28,441 nt of DNA from Sphacelaria rigidula (taxonomy: Eukaryota; Phaeophyceae; Sphacelariales). Position numbers and translations under genes: made by a program. Location: positions 1-28,441 of the forward strand of contig CAXNAA020000098.1 of assembly GCA_964200075.2 (NCBI GenBank), read 5' to 3'. Every line of letters starts with the position of its first letter. Within the stretch, counting starts at the first letter, position 1. A model generated the notes under the pieces. That model did not search any database and was not told the DNA's origin. It saw nothing but the letters and a program-made list of their open reading frames with translations. Below, one piece after another: positions 10,701 through 20,656 of the stretch.

Positions 10701-13700
10701 CCCACAACAAGAGGTTACAACGTTCGCGTCTGTATGTATTTTACACCACAACTTACGATCATGATGAATCACACACCGTAACCAGTATGCTCGCGCGCGT
10801 GTCGTGTGTTATAGCGGAGGCGCGTTTTGTCACTGGGCAAAAGGACAGGGACAGCTTGACACGACTTCATTCCAGGGAAGCGTTTGCCAGCAACGTGGAC
10901 AAGGTGTTAGCAATGAAATTTCGCTGCACCGAGAAAGACAGCGGAAAGGGTTGCCTCAGGTGAGTAGTGGGAACCAAGCCGTACCTGCATAAGATCCGAG
11001 CTCTACAGCGGCAGGCTGATCTTGGACAGGCGCAACGATCTGACGTGTGAAGGTAGACGTAGGCATGACAAAGCGCTAAAAAGAAACGATATACGTGGTG
11101 CGAGATAATGAAACTCTCATTTAGAGAACTCGAACAAGGGCCATTGTGCCCGTCGGAGTATCGCCACGGCCGTATTCCCCAGCAACCGAAGATGACGAGA
11201 ACGGATGTCACACACTCGACAGAGGCCCAGCCTTCGAGAGGATCGAGTCGTTCCACGTAGGGGCACGGCGCCTTCGGCACAGTCTGCCCTCGCAGAAGAC
11301 TAAATGCTTTCTCCCGGTAGAAACACTACCGCCCTTACTCCATACATACTCGCGACACCACGCCGAAGTACCGCACTGCCGGGAAGACTCGACTTTTCAA
11401 CCTATTGTGGAGATGCCAGAGCATCGTCCCCGGGCGAGCACCAGTTGCATGGGCTTGCATTTCGACCCTATTCACCCCTGTCGTGAAAGTATTGATAGGC
11501 CTTGCTTTGATTTTCCAGGCCATAGGTCTCGCTTCCAACTGATGACCCGGGGCTCCAGGAGCTGGAACGTGTGGGCGCGGTATACTATTGCCATCGAAGG
11601 TGGCAAAGCCTTGGTGCTTCTTCGATCGAGCCCCGTCCCTCCCGCTCCCCCACCGCCCACCCTCCTCTCCCTCTGTTAGCCTTCGCCTGTCAGCTACGAG
11701 AAATGGAGATTCGCACAAAACAGAAGGGTGGCCACTACTCACAAAAGGTGGGCCTGGAGATTACGTTGGCATTTTTAGGTCCCCGGGAGGACCGGAAGCC
11801 GAACTGGGCTTCCACGTGTGTTCAGTTATTCTCCAAACGGGAGGGGGGAAAGGAGATACCGCCAGGTCGGGGGTTGGGGACCGGAGGCTAAGGAGGGCGT
11901 TGGGCCGTGCAGAAGTAGCAGGACACGACCGCCATGATAATTCTCTTGGTGTTGACCAAGAAGTACAGGAGGCGAGTCGTTCAACGATAGCGTGCGGTAC
12001 ATTGGCGAATCCTCACACGTCAATATAGGAAAGCACCCTGCTGCAGTCGTGTTGAGATTCCTCTGTTCCCCCTCAAGAAATCGTGACCAAAGCTTGGGTA
12101 CAGGGGTAGTGACTATCAATACACGAGTAAGTAGCCTGAAGACCTAGAAAGGTGCTTATACTCTAAACTACCAAATTCTGCGACTTGCCATGCGTTGACT
12201 GAATGCTGCAATGTCACAAAGTTCTCTGCATGCAAAATCGAGTATGATTTGGTGATGAGTCCCCGATAGTCAGTCGTGGTATGTTTCCTCTTCTTCTATA
12301 GAGTTGGTGGATTTTCCGTCAATCCTAATCCCATCAGTTATGCCCCCTCTCCATGCATACTGTAAGGAGGTTTTGCGGTCCGTGACACACGCTTGTGATA
12401 TTTTACGATGGGTCTCCTACGGGGTTGTAGCCACATGAAGACACAACAGGCGTGTGGATAGTAACCACCACATAGAAAGTAAAAGATTCCCACAAGGGCC
12501 CGTCGAAGTTACCTCACATTCTCACGTTGACGACATGGTGGTATATCTCTGCATGCTTGCTGAACAGGAGGTCCACAGTTCGGATCCCTGCAGTTCTCAG
12601 CGTTATGAAAAACAGTTGCCAGAGTGAAGCGGGTAAAAGTAACTCGTAAGATTTGTGGGGGGACAACAAAACCGCGGGGTATGATTGATATAGCGAGCAG
12701 TTTTCACAAACTGAGGGATAAAACTTCTGCGAACATTTGTCGGCTTGGGGAACCAATAAATAGGTGCATCAATAATACTCTCGCCGCTAGCCGTCGAAAA
12801 CATTTACCATATGTTTCCTTATCTTGGGCCACGTGCATTGGAGATCGACAGCTCCCTGTCATCTTCCCAGTATTTCGGTCAACATAATACTATGACTGTG
12901 ATTGAGCCATCGTTTTGCGAGATCGGAACTGAGTGATACCAGCCGTGTTCTTTGTCGAATGTGGAGAAAAATGAAATCGTTGTCTTAATGGTCCTAGAAC
13001 ACCCTTCCTACCTAAAATAAGAAAAACGAAGAATAACGGTTTCATGAGGTTGACGTCATATGTAGCCTAGATTCAGCGATGCGTCCCTTCCATGCCCCTT
13101 CCCTCCCCATCGTCGAAATCTCCAGGCCCTTGTTTTGGTGGCCGTTGTTACGGAAGATGACGTAATTACTGCAGACTCTCGCACAGCTATGAACTCCAGA
13201 GGATCTGAAAAGAACAATAGCTCCCGACGCAAAAGTCGCGGCGACAGCATCACAGAAGATATGATGAGACAGGCCTGCATGGACAGGGTAGGACCCGCGG
13301 CAGATACGGGTTTCGATAAACTACAAAGGCGGCATGTTGCTGACATGACATCTTTGTTGGGTAGAGTAGAATTTTCTCTCGAGGACAAGGGCGGAGTGAT
13401 AACACCCCAACGCCAACTCGGCGATAATGGTGGAGCGGGATCGCGTGGAGTTTGCTCTGCTACTGGCTTGCCGATCAGGGAGAGGGTTTCGATGGCAGGG
13501 AAGCTGCGAGCTCCACGAGCTGGAAAGGATAAGAAAGCTGATTTACTGAAGAAAGCCGATTGGGTGGACGACGGTTTGGTCGAGTTGATGTATCATTACG
13601 GAAGGTGGGAGAAAAGTTGACTACTAATCCAACAATCACTGGAGATGCTGAATGCTGCAGTAGCATGTACGTTTGAGCTGCTGATGGGGTGATCAGCCGC

Positions 13701-16700
13701 CAAGTTTAGAGTAGAGGGACTGAATCCTGTATTTTCACCCGGATTTCGCGAGGGGGATTGCCACGTGACTCACCTTGCCTGAAAAAGGATTGCTGGTTGG
13801 TTGCGGCCATCGGCTTGACGATTCGCTGTGTTACAGAAGTTGAGAAAACATACATTATTTATTCGGCGTCCGGAGAGAGATACCGTTTCGGGCGGTTGTG
13901 AGTAAGGACGCGTTGGAAAATTGTGAACGTTGGGTCGTTTGGAAGAAAGAAATGAGAAGAGGAGGGAACATTGTATTGTATAATATTTTTTCAAAAAAGG
14001 GAAATACTTGAGATTCTGAATAATGCCGAGCTGTGGCACTGACGCACACTTGATATACAATTGAAAAAATGGCATGTGTGTCATGCATATACATTGCTAT
14101 TGAAACATAACGTGTGTGCAAATGGACAACAGCGAGGAGGAATTCAGCCGGTTCGCCAAACTGCACAAGTGATATACTAGAAAAAAATCGCACTTGCGAT
14201 ATATTTATATTCAGGAAAATCTCCAAACTGCACAAGTGATATACTAAAAAAATCGCCCTTACACTATACCTTCACAGAACAGTACACACGTCATAGATTC
14301 TGTGCTGAAACGTACAAGTTGTGAACCTATGCTGCGACGTGTGTGTTCCTGCTTTTCGCGAGCATTTAGCATGTTGTCGCCGTCGGATACGCTGAAGCAG
14401 GTATCTGCTCCTAAGCGGCAGTAGATCGGGGGGGAGACCCATGAACCTTCAAGGGTTGTGGACCACGTCTCTTGTCGCGGTTTGGAAAGGCGACTACCAC
14501 CTGAACATCAACCTTCAGGTGCGAAACCAAATATAAATCGGTGCCACGGAAATATGTGAAAATCAAAAGGGATTCTGTATAATGACCTGTCGTGTATGCA
14601 GATATAGGTAAGAAAACGGGACATTCCCTTGCTTGAGTGTGCTGATCACTGGCCTTGGTTTTGGCTGGAACGATGAAAAAAATGAACAGGAGTAGTTGCG
14701 CTTCCTGACATTATAAAGCTAAGTTTGACAAAAGATCCCTTGATTGTTGTTCCTGATGGCCTGAGATATCCACCGATGTTTCTACGCACATGGAACGTTG
14801 CCAGCCCTCGCTCCTCGCACCATTACGTTCGTTATATCGTGTCGTTGATGTCGTCATTGCGTGCTTTGAACGTTACTATTTTCGCACCAGCATTTCGCAC
14901 TGTGAGTACGACTATTTCGTGCTATCCATGTTCGTCTTTCATGCTGCTGTCCAAAGCATTGATATTATACTAGTATTTCATGCGGTTATATGACCGTTTT
15001 AAGCTATTCTGAAACTCTTGATATGATCACTTCATGAGGTTGTTGTTGTGTTGTTGTTGTTGTTTTTCAATTACAAGTAATTTTCAGTATCTCGCACATC
15101 AATAGAAGTACGCTGAACCCAATCGAGGATACTCGAACTGTGACGCAAGATGCCAACAACAGTTGACTGAGAGGGAAAATGGTGGGGAGCTATCAAACGC
15201 CGTTTCTTGCTACGGTAGCTTCAAGGCTTCGGGGGTGGAACGAAAATTTTGCGAAGGATAACACTGACACATGATTTACTCACGAACAGCACCCCCCTCT
15301 GTACTTGTAGGTGTCTACTGTACTTGCGTGCGCATATAACTCAACATACACTGTGAGACGGGTTATCATGCACAAGTCAACACTCAGTTGAGAAAGCAAC
15401 CTCCACAACATGGTGTCTCAAACCTAGTTTGTAAGCAAGCGAGAACCCAGCTGCAGCTTTATCCACATGCTTAGCGCAACTACGTACACCTTCCAACGGG
15501 TGGGTGACTTTCACACTTTGACGTATTTCGAACAAGTATATATTTTTCCAAGGTAACTCCGATCCTTGCAAGCACTGTTTATGACAATCCAATACATCAT
15601 ACAAGAGCAGCCAAACGCCACACATTACTGCTCCATCCTGGCGTTGAGTGCTTCATACGTTCTTCCTTTGGGCAACGCGTTGCGAGCAGATGGCATACTG
15701 GGGAGCGCATACGGCGGCTTTGCCGGAGTGCGCGGTTCCTTTGGTGAAGTTCCTCGAAGACTTGAGTGACGGCGGCAGGCAAACAGCCCATAGGCAAGAT
15801 ATTATTGTTTTGGGGAAATTGGTACCGAACCTGATGATGTAGTCAGTGCCAGCACGTAGCCGAATTTTTTCCCCACGGTGCTACATAAATGCGGGGGGCG
15901 TGGGTCGTTCAACGACAGAGGGGAGTGATAATCGTCCATTTGTTTTACAGCGTGGAGCAGGAGGCGTTGTTTTTGTGCCGTCACAGACAAAAACAAAATG
16001 AACGATGAACTGTCTGAGACGGCATTCACTTTGTTGTGCGACTGAACACATCTCGTCGATGACCTCGTACGAGTCTGTACCATCGAACACTTCCGACCTT
16101 CGCGGTAAGAACGATGCTCTAAACTCCCCTGCCGCCCTGCACTGTTGGACGACTCCCTTGCGTGATTGAATGCTTATGAAAACATTTATGATCTTGTAAT
16201 TGTTTCGTAGTTCGTATGTAGCTACGGGTGAGCTCGTCGGCACAAACCCAGTGCATTGGTGCCTTGTTACAATTGGCATCATACAGATTTTCGGAAAAAC
16301 TAACGAGTCGAGAGATCTCAGATTTGGATAAAGATGTATAGATGTGTAGAAATATGCCTTTCAGTGTCAGCTGGAATCAGTACATTCGGGTCTGCATCGA
16401 TACGCTCAGCAGTAGCTGAAAGCGAGAAATTTATAATTGACGAACAAAAATACGTTTTCGCGGATTCTCCATTCTTTGAAAGCTCTGCATATATTTGTTT
16501 CGGGACCCAAACCTTGCACCGCCTTGCATTATCGTTTAACCTCCATCTGGGAATGGATACTCCGACTCGATGTCCACCTGGAATATGGACCCATCAGGGA
16601 TTTGATTGAACTTGATGTGATTCATTGTCGCACTTCAGGTGATCCTTTCGTTATCCACACGATAGATGTGCCCAAGACAAAACGAAACTGAAACACCTGC

Positions 16701-18086
16701 TGAAGGTGAAGGGAAGAAAAACAGGATAGGTAGAACAGATGAACAAGTATACTAAGAGAAGGAAAGGAGAAAATTATACAAAGTATATAAATATTCACCT
16801 AGAATGCCGAATCCATCTGGGATATCCATCTGAGATTTGGGTGGATATCCACCTGAGATGTGGACATCCATCTGAGATTTGGGTATCCACCTGGGATTTG
16901 GATATCCACCTGAGATTGGATATCCATCAGGGATGTGGGCAGTCCAGATGGACATCCCACGTAAATACCCCCCATGCCCCAGATGGATGTCTATATCCAA
17001 GATGGACATCACAGATGAACGACCATGTCCCCAGATAGACATCGCAGATTGATGTCCGTATCCCAGACAGACGTCGCAGGTTAATGTTCATATCCCAGGT
17101 GAATATCCCAGATAGATCTGAAGTCCCAGATGGACATCGCAGATTGATTTTTATACCCCAGATGGATATCCCAGATGGATACGACATCCCATATGGGGAT
17201 TGCACGATAATGCAAAACTCCCAAATCTTGCCTGTAGTGAAACCAGGTTTTCGGAGGTAAAACGGGATGTCTCTAGGTCAAATCTTGGAGATCCCTCAGG
17301 GGTACCCTTTTTGCACGATATTGGGCACGAAAACTCCACCCTCGCTATCGACATGAACCTGACAGTCCTTGGCCACTTTGTCATTCCGGTCACTTTGAGA
17401 TGCACCTCTTACTATGCTCCAGTGTTCTCGGCTCGTATATCTTTCTCACAAAAGCTTGATGTCTAGCTTCACAGCGTTGCACAGCACAGAGCACAGGGCA
17501 CGGTAAAGCTACCTGCCCGCGCCTGTCACCCCCCCCTGACACGGAATTCCGAACACTATGCGCTACCGTCCCTCCAGCTACTATCGTGCGTCAGGATGGG
17601 TCGCACATGGCAACTCCGACAGATGGGGGGCTACAGCCGTGCATGGGAGTGCTTATTGGGTGCTGTGTCCTACCTGCGGCGCATGGATGAGTCTACATCT
17701 ATGGGAGATGTATGAGTACACGAGGTACGGCACGACGAAATTATGAACGGGGAGGAGGATCTTGTTGTATCTTGTGCCGTGGTCTCCAAAATCTCGTCTA
17801 AAATACTCGGATTTCATGGCGTTTGCATTCAATTCATATTGTGTACCACGGTTGATAGATTTCGACAGAACCCTACACGTTCGAGGGTTACAAAGACGCT
17901 TCTCCTCCTCTGTTTTACCTGAGGCATACAGTGGAATGGCGCACCCGATTCATTACCGCACATTCTCTAACTCGTTGTTTGACCCATGCAGGGATCCCGC
18001 ACTACTGCTACAGTCCGTTGTACCGGTGCTGGAGGGTGCTGTTCGATTTTTCCTGGACTACATGGTCTTGGCGGACGATGGGTCGG
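7690..18086 (+). CDS. Split gene: glycoside hydrolase family 95 (alpha-L-fucosidase type), partial
   Basis: GH95 enzymes are inverting exo-glycosidases that remove terminal alpha-L-fucose, or alpha-L-galactose in some members. I identified the gene from exon translations that follow the family order. They run from the N-terminal W-x-A-x-x-x-GNG-x-LGA block, through the block equivalent to LNEDTLWSG (here MSEAGLWAG), REAFASN, HVADM...ERV, YHYGRYLL, NLQGLW, the Asn-x-Asn of LNINLQMAYW, GWVAHGNSD and the GAWMSLHLWE helix, to VPVLEGAVRFFLDYMV. Splice phases agree for E1-E2-E3 and for E5-E6-microexon-E7-E8-E9-E10-E11; E3-E4-E5 is unresolved. The segments total about 530 residues, against roughly 750-850 usual for GH95. 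The later part (the SPSxSPEN acid region and the last third) was not found before 18.1-20.6 kb. The gene may continue beyond the retrotransposon or be truncated. Introns are 0.27-1.8 kb. The family call is firm; substrate and activity are not known. Confidence 0.85.
7880..7995 (+). repeat. Diverged dispersed repeat, copy 1
   Basis: Aligns with 20297-20413 in the same orientation. Shared blocks include CCGTCTC, a GATGCGTGGTCAATGGTCA-like stretch and AAGGCAGGCAACAA. It lies in the first long intron of the GH95 gene. Family unknown. Confidence 0.7.
8708..8790 (+). CDS. GH95 exon E2
   Basis: Acceptor ATCAG (ends 8707), donor AA|GTGAGC (8791). Encodes DTIYMSEAGLWAGKG, which corresponds to the GH95 block RIQLNEDTLWSGG. 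In phase 0, out phase 2. The out phase completes a Lys codon with the first base of E3. The Asn-Glu-Asp of typical members is Ser-Glu-Ala here. Confidence 0.75.
9101..9144. repeat. 25-bp tandem repeat, two copies
   Basis: CCCCTTCCCTATAAAGCTAA at 9101 recurs as CCCCTTCCCTATAGGGCTAA at 9126. Lies in the E2-E3 intron. Confidence 0.8.
9950..10108. other. Poly-C tracts flanking a 10-N assembly gap
   Basis: Long C runs (about 9951-9970 and 10092-10106) and a C-rich stretch surround ten undetermined bases at 10008-10017. Apparent proline/glycine-rich frames here are low-complexity artefacts. The gap lies in the intron before GH95 exon E3, so no coding sequence should be lost, but the true length here is uncertain. 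Confidence 0.9.
10141..10376 (+). CDS. GH95 exon E3
   Basis: Acceptor GACAG (ends 10140) and strong donor ACAG|GTGAGA (10377). Encodes KTRHALLKGDIQAAQDAV, then FEYAGEIHLDF, a Gly/Lys-rich loop, and YMRHLHLNNGT. This matches the GH95 run A-LL-GD-AAAQ, YEPLGDLxLDF, YRRxLDLxTA. In phase 2 from E2 (Lys codon), out phase 1. An alternative donor at 10391 would give phase 0 and add a few residues. Confidence 0.8.
10786..10836 (+). CDS. GH95 exon E4 (approximate ends)
   Basis: Following AACCAG (ends 10785) the frame encodes ARARVVCYSGGAFCHW, which corresponds to GH95 AxARVxYxxGGVxYTRE. Its acceptor gives phase 0, which conflicts with the strongest donor of E3. Its 3' boundary cannot be set: the next conserved residues start only 40 bases later in another frame, so the join needs a very short GC-AG intron or a frame-disrupting indel. 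Confidence 0.45.
10876..10959 (+). CDS. GH95 exon E5
   Basis: Acceptor TTCCAG (ends 10875), donor CTCAG|GTGAGT (10960). Encodes REAFASNVDKVLAMKF, the GH95 REVFASNPDQVIVMRF block, then a basic CTEKDSGKG tail. Out phase 2 joins in frame to E6 as an Arg codon. Confidence 0.75.
11526..11599 (+). CDS. GH95 exon E6
   Basis: Acceptor CATAG (ends 11525), or TTTTCCAG ending 11518. Donor GAAG|GTGGCA (11600). Encodes RSWNVWARYTIAIEG, matching GH95 GVRFEARLRVxxEGG. Using the 11526 start the phase fits E5. Out phase 1. Confidence 0.5.
12104..12126 (+). CDS. Predicted 23-nt GH95 microexon
   Basis: Flanked by acceptor GTACAG (ends 12103) and a near-consensus donor CGA|GTAAGT (12127). With E6 (out phase 1) and E7 (in phase 0) it restores the frame and supplies VVTINTR, which fits the variable strand between the EGG turn and the ALVLVAVVTED strand of GH95. 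It rests on phase and position alone. Confidence 0.35.
12529..12597 (+). repeat. Degenerate tRNA-like (SINE-like) segment, tentative
   Basis: TGGTGGTATAT (12536) resembles a tRNA A box and AGTTCGGATCC (12577) a B box. Their spacing of about 42 bases is tRNA-like. The acceptor, anticodon and T stems do not pair properly, so it is not a working tRNA. It might be a decayed tRNA-derived SINE head or chance. Confidence 0.2.
13126..13604 (+). CDS. GH95 exon E7
   Basis: Acceptor CTCCAG (ends 13125), donor GGAAG|GTGGGA (13605). Opens with ALVLVAVVTEDD, the GH95 strand VTLLLAAATDY. A hydrophilic Ser/Arg/Asn-rich insertion follows, then FDKLQRRHVADMTSLLGRV, LPIRERV and DDGLVELMYHYGR, matching GH95 YxxLRxxHVADYxxLFxRV, LPTDERL and DPxLxALYFQYGR. 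Phase 0 in, phase 2 out; the Arg codon is completed by E8. At 479 nt this is the longest exon. Confidence 0.85.
14156..14256. repeat. 67-bp-spaced direct repeat
   Basis: CCAAACTGCACAAGTGATAT at 14156 recurs at 14223. Both copies run on into ACTA, an A-run and ATCGC. Lies in the E7-E8 intron. Confidence 0.85.
14401..14518 (+). CDS. GH95 exon E8 (catalytic-region Asn-x-Asn)
   Basis: Acceptor GAAGCAG (ends 14400), donor CTTCAG|GTGCGA (14519). Encodes YLLLSGSRSGGRPMNLQGLW, then a short linker and WKGDYHLNINLQ. This is GH95 YLLIASSRPG, NLQGIWND, PPWxSDYxLNINLQ. The Asn-Ile-Asn pair corresponds, by family position, to the two Asn residues reported as catalytic helpers in Bifidobacterium AfcA. The exon is 118 nt, and with two bases from E7 it makes exactly 40 codons. 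Confidence 0.9.
15690..15793 (+). CDS. GH95 exon E9, with GC 5' splice site
   Basis: Acceptor GAGCAG (ends 15689). Encodes MAYWGAHTAALPECAVPLVK, then FLEDLSDGGRQTA. This directly continues E8 (NINLQ-MAYW, as in GH95 NINLQMNYWPAE, NLxECxxPLFDFIExLxxxGRxTA). The 3' end is CATAG|GCAAGA: a GC donor at 15794-15795, supported by the exact phase fit (AG + C of E10 makes Ser). Confidence 0.9.
16540..17200. repeat. Degenerate ATCCATCTGGGAT array with an internal inversion
   Basis: From about 16540 to 16940 the motif reads TCCATCTGGGAT / TCCACCTGAGAT on the plus strand every 15-27 bases. From about 16941 to 17200 it reads the other way (CCCAGATGGACATC, CCCAGATGGATATC). The two halves are thus inverted about 16941 and could fold back. 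The array lies in the E9-E10 intron. Open frames here on both strands (Ile/Trp/Gly/Pro/Ser-rich) are repeat artefacts. Confidence 0.85.
17578..17724 (+). CDS. GH95 exon E10
   Basis: Acceptor CCTCCAG (ends 17577), donor ACGAG|GTACGG (17725). Encodes YYRASGWVAHGNSDRWGATA, then YWVLCPTCGAWMSLHLWEMY. It matches GH95 ARGWVAHHNTDLWRxTAP, WALWPTGGAWLCxHLWEHY. Phase 2 in and out. Confidence 0.92.
17992..18086 (+). CDS. GH95 exon E11 (last one found)
   Basis: Acceptor CATGCAG (ends 17991), donor TCGG|GTCAGT (18087). Encodes DPALLLQSVVPVLEGAVRFF, then LDYMVLADDGS, matching GH95 FLRERAYPLLRGAAEFFLDYL. It joins E10 in frame (Tyr-Thr-Arg-Asp-Pro). Out phase 1. The next expected GH95 block (TSPSTSPEN) is not visible between here and the retrotransposon. 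Confidence 0.9.
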
Positions 18087-19380
18087 GTCAGTGCCATGAT
18101 ACGTACAAGAGAAATACTGATAACTTGCTTGCTCCCCATTGCCCGATTGTCTGGCTACACGCTCCTTTCCTTCACTCGCACGTGGGTACTACGAGACTCT
18201 GCCGGAGAAGTGGCGGAATAATTGCTACGGATATCACAAGCATCGAGGAGACACGGGGGTGCTCATTCTCCATAGGAGTCTACAGGCACTTGCAGACAAA
18301 TAATCCCTGCGGATCTTTCTGGAATAGAAAACTGAAGCATATTCTTGCTTTCGCTCTTTGCCGTCCCTTTCACCCCCGTTATGTTCGTACAGCTATACCC
18401 TCCACCACTAGCCGTAGTTACTGCTGCCTCCATTCTACAGTACTTGACTGGACGCGGCACGGTTATGGGTCACCTCGTAATACATAGGTTCGACAAGTTA
18501 TGATGAATTTTCGAGCAATGTTAGCGTGCCGCCATATGTGCACCGCATATGAACGGGAACTTGAGCCTTGTTCGGCCACATTTGATTTCGCACAATTCAC
18601 ACACACGCGCGCGTACACTTTGCAGGCTGGGTGAAAGAACACTAAAAATGTCAATCTCAAGGGTACAGAGGCCACAGCGGACTCCACAACACACATACGT
18701 GCCATACTTTGATGCTTCTCCCCCTCCAAAAATTATATATAGCATGCGCTTCCATCATCTGCTTGCATAGCGTGAATCGTCCGCTCCTTACTACACCGCT
18801 GTTATATTCGAGTAGGTTGGTGCGAGCAGCCAAAGTATAGCGCTGCTGTATGTGCTTCAATACGATGCAAGGTGCCAATTGTGCAATTCCCTCGACTAGT
18901 AACCACCGTCCACCCCACCCCAAAAAGGACTGCTTGCTTGCTTTCACCGACTCCACCCACAGTATAATTCATTTTCCGGAAATACAAACAACTCGTGCGG
19001 TGACCGTCTGGGGCGGCAGAAAGGGGTATGACAGGTAATTTGCAAGCATTGATTGGCCCATGTGATTGTTGGTGCTCACCGTTCTCTAGGTGAGTGTCTT
19101 CGTAGTAGTGTTTGAACATGTCGATATCCAGGCCAGTATCAATATCATCAGCGAGTAAACCTATTGTGGTACGTACACGCTGTCTTCTAATTTTACTGTA
19201 ATCTTAATGCTGTTGAGTATGCAAATGACAAAAACTTGTCACACAAGACCACTTCACATAGTACAGTATTTGCCAGAGTTGCACCAGTCTACACACAGTG
19301 CATTAACAAGCACAATATAGCTCGCTTTGCGCTGCCAGAAAAATTGTTCTGAAATAAGCTCTGAAATAAGCACCATCCAT
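18087..19380. other. No recognisable gene; possibly intron
   Basis: Follows the donor of the last GH95 exon. A plus-strand frame stays open to about 18487 but shows no GH95 similarity. A 14-bp duplication (CTGAAATAAGC twice) lies near 19350. Confidence 0.5.
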
Positions 19381-19394
19381 CATAACCAGAACTT

Positions 19395-20005
19395 TTGACG
19401 GGCAAGCGGGACAGGAAATCCCGTCCTCAAAAGGCAACCGGACGAGACAGAAAAAAAATCTACGTTGCCTAAAAACTGACGGGACGGGAGATTTGAAGAT
19501 ATGTCAGGACGGGACTAAACAGGAAGCGGAGTGTCGAGACAAGGTGGGAAATTCCGATCCCGTCCCGTTGTTACCGGAACGAGTGGGTCTCGTCCTGAGA
19601 GTCTCCTGTCATGTCTACACGGGACTATGAAGACCATCCCGTGAGATCTTCGTTCCGCCCCGTCCCGTCGTCACGGGAGATGTGTGCAAACCCCCCGAAA
19701 TATGTGCACTGAGGACAAGTTTTGTGCGAGTGATGCCTTTACGCACCAGCAAACAAAAACATCGCAGATTTCAAGTTCTCTTGTAATGTGTATAAGTCAC
19801 ATCTGGTAAAGTTTCCAAAGGCCCCAGATACCTTCAATTTCCCGTGGGGCGATCTCCCCTTCCACTTCTGGCGAGCCCTTTGCGTCCCCCCGAAAAGCGA
19901 CCGGACGAGGCGGGAATTTTTCCCGTCGGAAAAATAATTACGGAACAGGACGGGCAAGTTAGGGATATAACGGCACGGTAAAATCCGCCCCGTTCCGTCA
20001 CTCTT
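19395..20005. repeat. Cluster of degenerate ACGGGACGGG / CCCGTCCCGT motifs
   Basis: ACGGGAC and CCCGTCC-type motifs occur on both strands across some 600 bases, for example near 19474, 19558, 19658 and 19978. A local hairpin GCGGGAA-TTTTT-CCCGTC lies near 19912. No coding function seen. Confidence 0.6.
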
Positions 20006-20296
20006 CCCGTGCGTCTCTTCTTACGTGAAAAGCCGTACCATCACCCTGGCGTGCCCGTAACGTTTTCGAACAGGTGATGGGGCATGCCTGCTCACCGGCC
20101 CTAGCACATCTCCAGAGAACAGCATGCCCCAGAGGATCAAAGGTGGAAGTAAAGCAAAAGCATCCACCGGCGTGTTTCCCTTCATCGCTTTGAGTCCGGC
20201 AATAGGTGAGAAAGAGCCCACCGCGGGAAAGACAGGATACACCCTGATTGTGACCATCATTATGACACGACATAAGTACTGCCCAAACGTGCATTA

Positions 20297-20413
20297 GCTC
20301 GTGGCCAAGTGGTTTCGCAAATTTGAGATTTTTTAACTCCGCCCTCTACCCCTGCACCGTCTCAAAAGGAATGCGTGATCAATGATCAAACAACCAAGGC
20401 AGGCAACAATTGA
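20297..20413 (+). repeat. Diverged dispersed repeat, copy 2
   Basis: Same-orientation relative of 7880-7995. It ends next to a C run and a (CG)n stretch at about 20414-20430. Confidence 0.7.
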
Positions 20414-20656
20414 CCCCCCCCCCGCGCGCGCGTGCGCCCTTTATCCCCCTGCCCTCGCAGGGAAAAGTTGGGTTTTTGAGCACCCAAAAGTTGAAAAATA
20501 GTAAGGTCTCTGGCACCGCAGTCGTGTGTGTCCTGGTTGGCCTTGTAATGCGTGAGAAGACCGCGTACCTAGAGGACCGCGCCGTTGTTCAAAATACCTC
20601 AGGATCGACGTTTTCAAAACCAATCGGGCCAGTCCCTGCAGGTATCACGCCCCTCA

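Noticed and set aside
16739-17205. Ile/Trp/Gly/Pro-rich repeat proteins on both strands
   Set aside because: Direct translation of the ATCCATCTGG array in both orientations; no start or splice support.
18190-18215. LPEKW-coding stretch considered as the GH95 SPEN acid block
   Set aside because: Flanking residues do not match the family and no splice sites fit the phase of E11.
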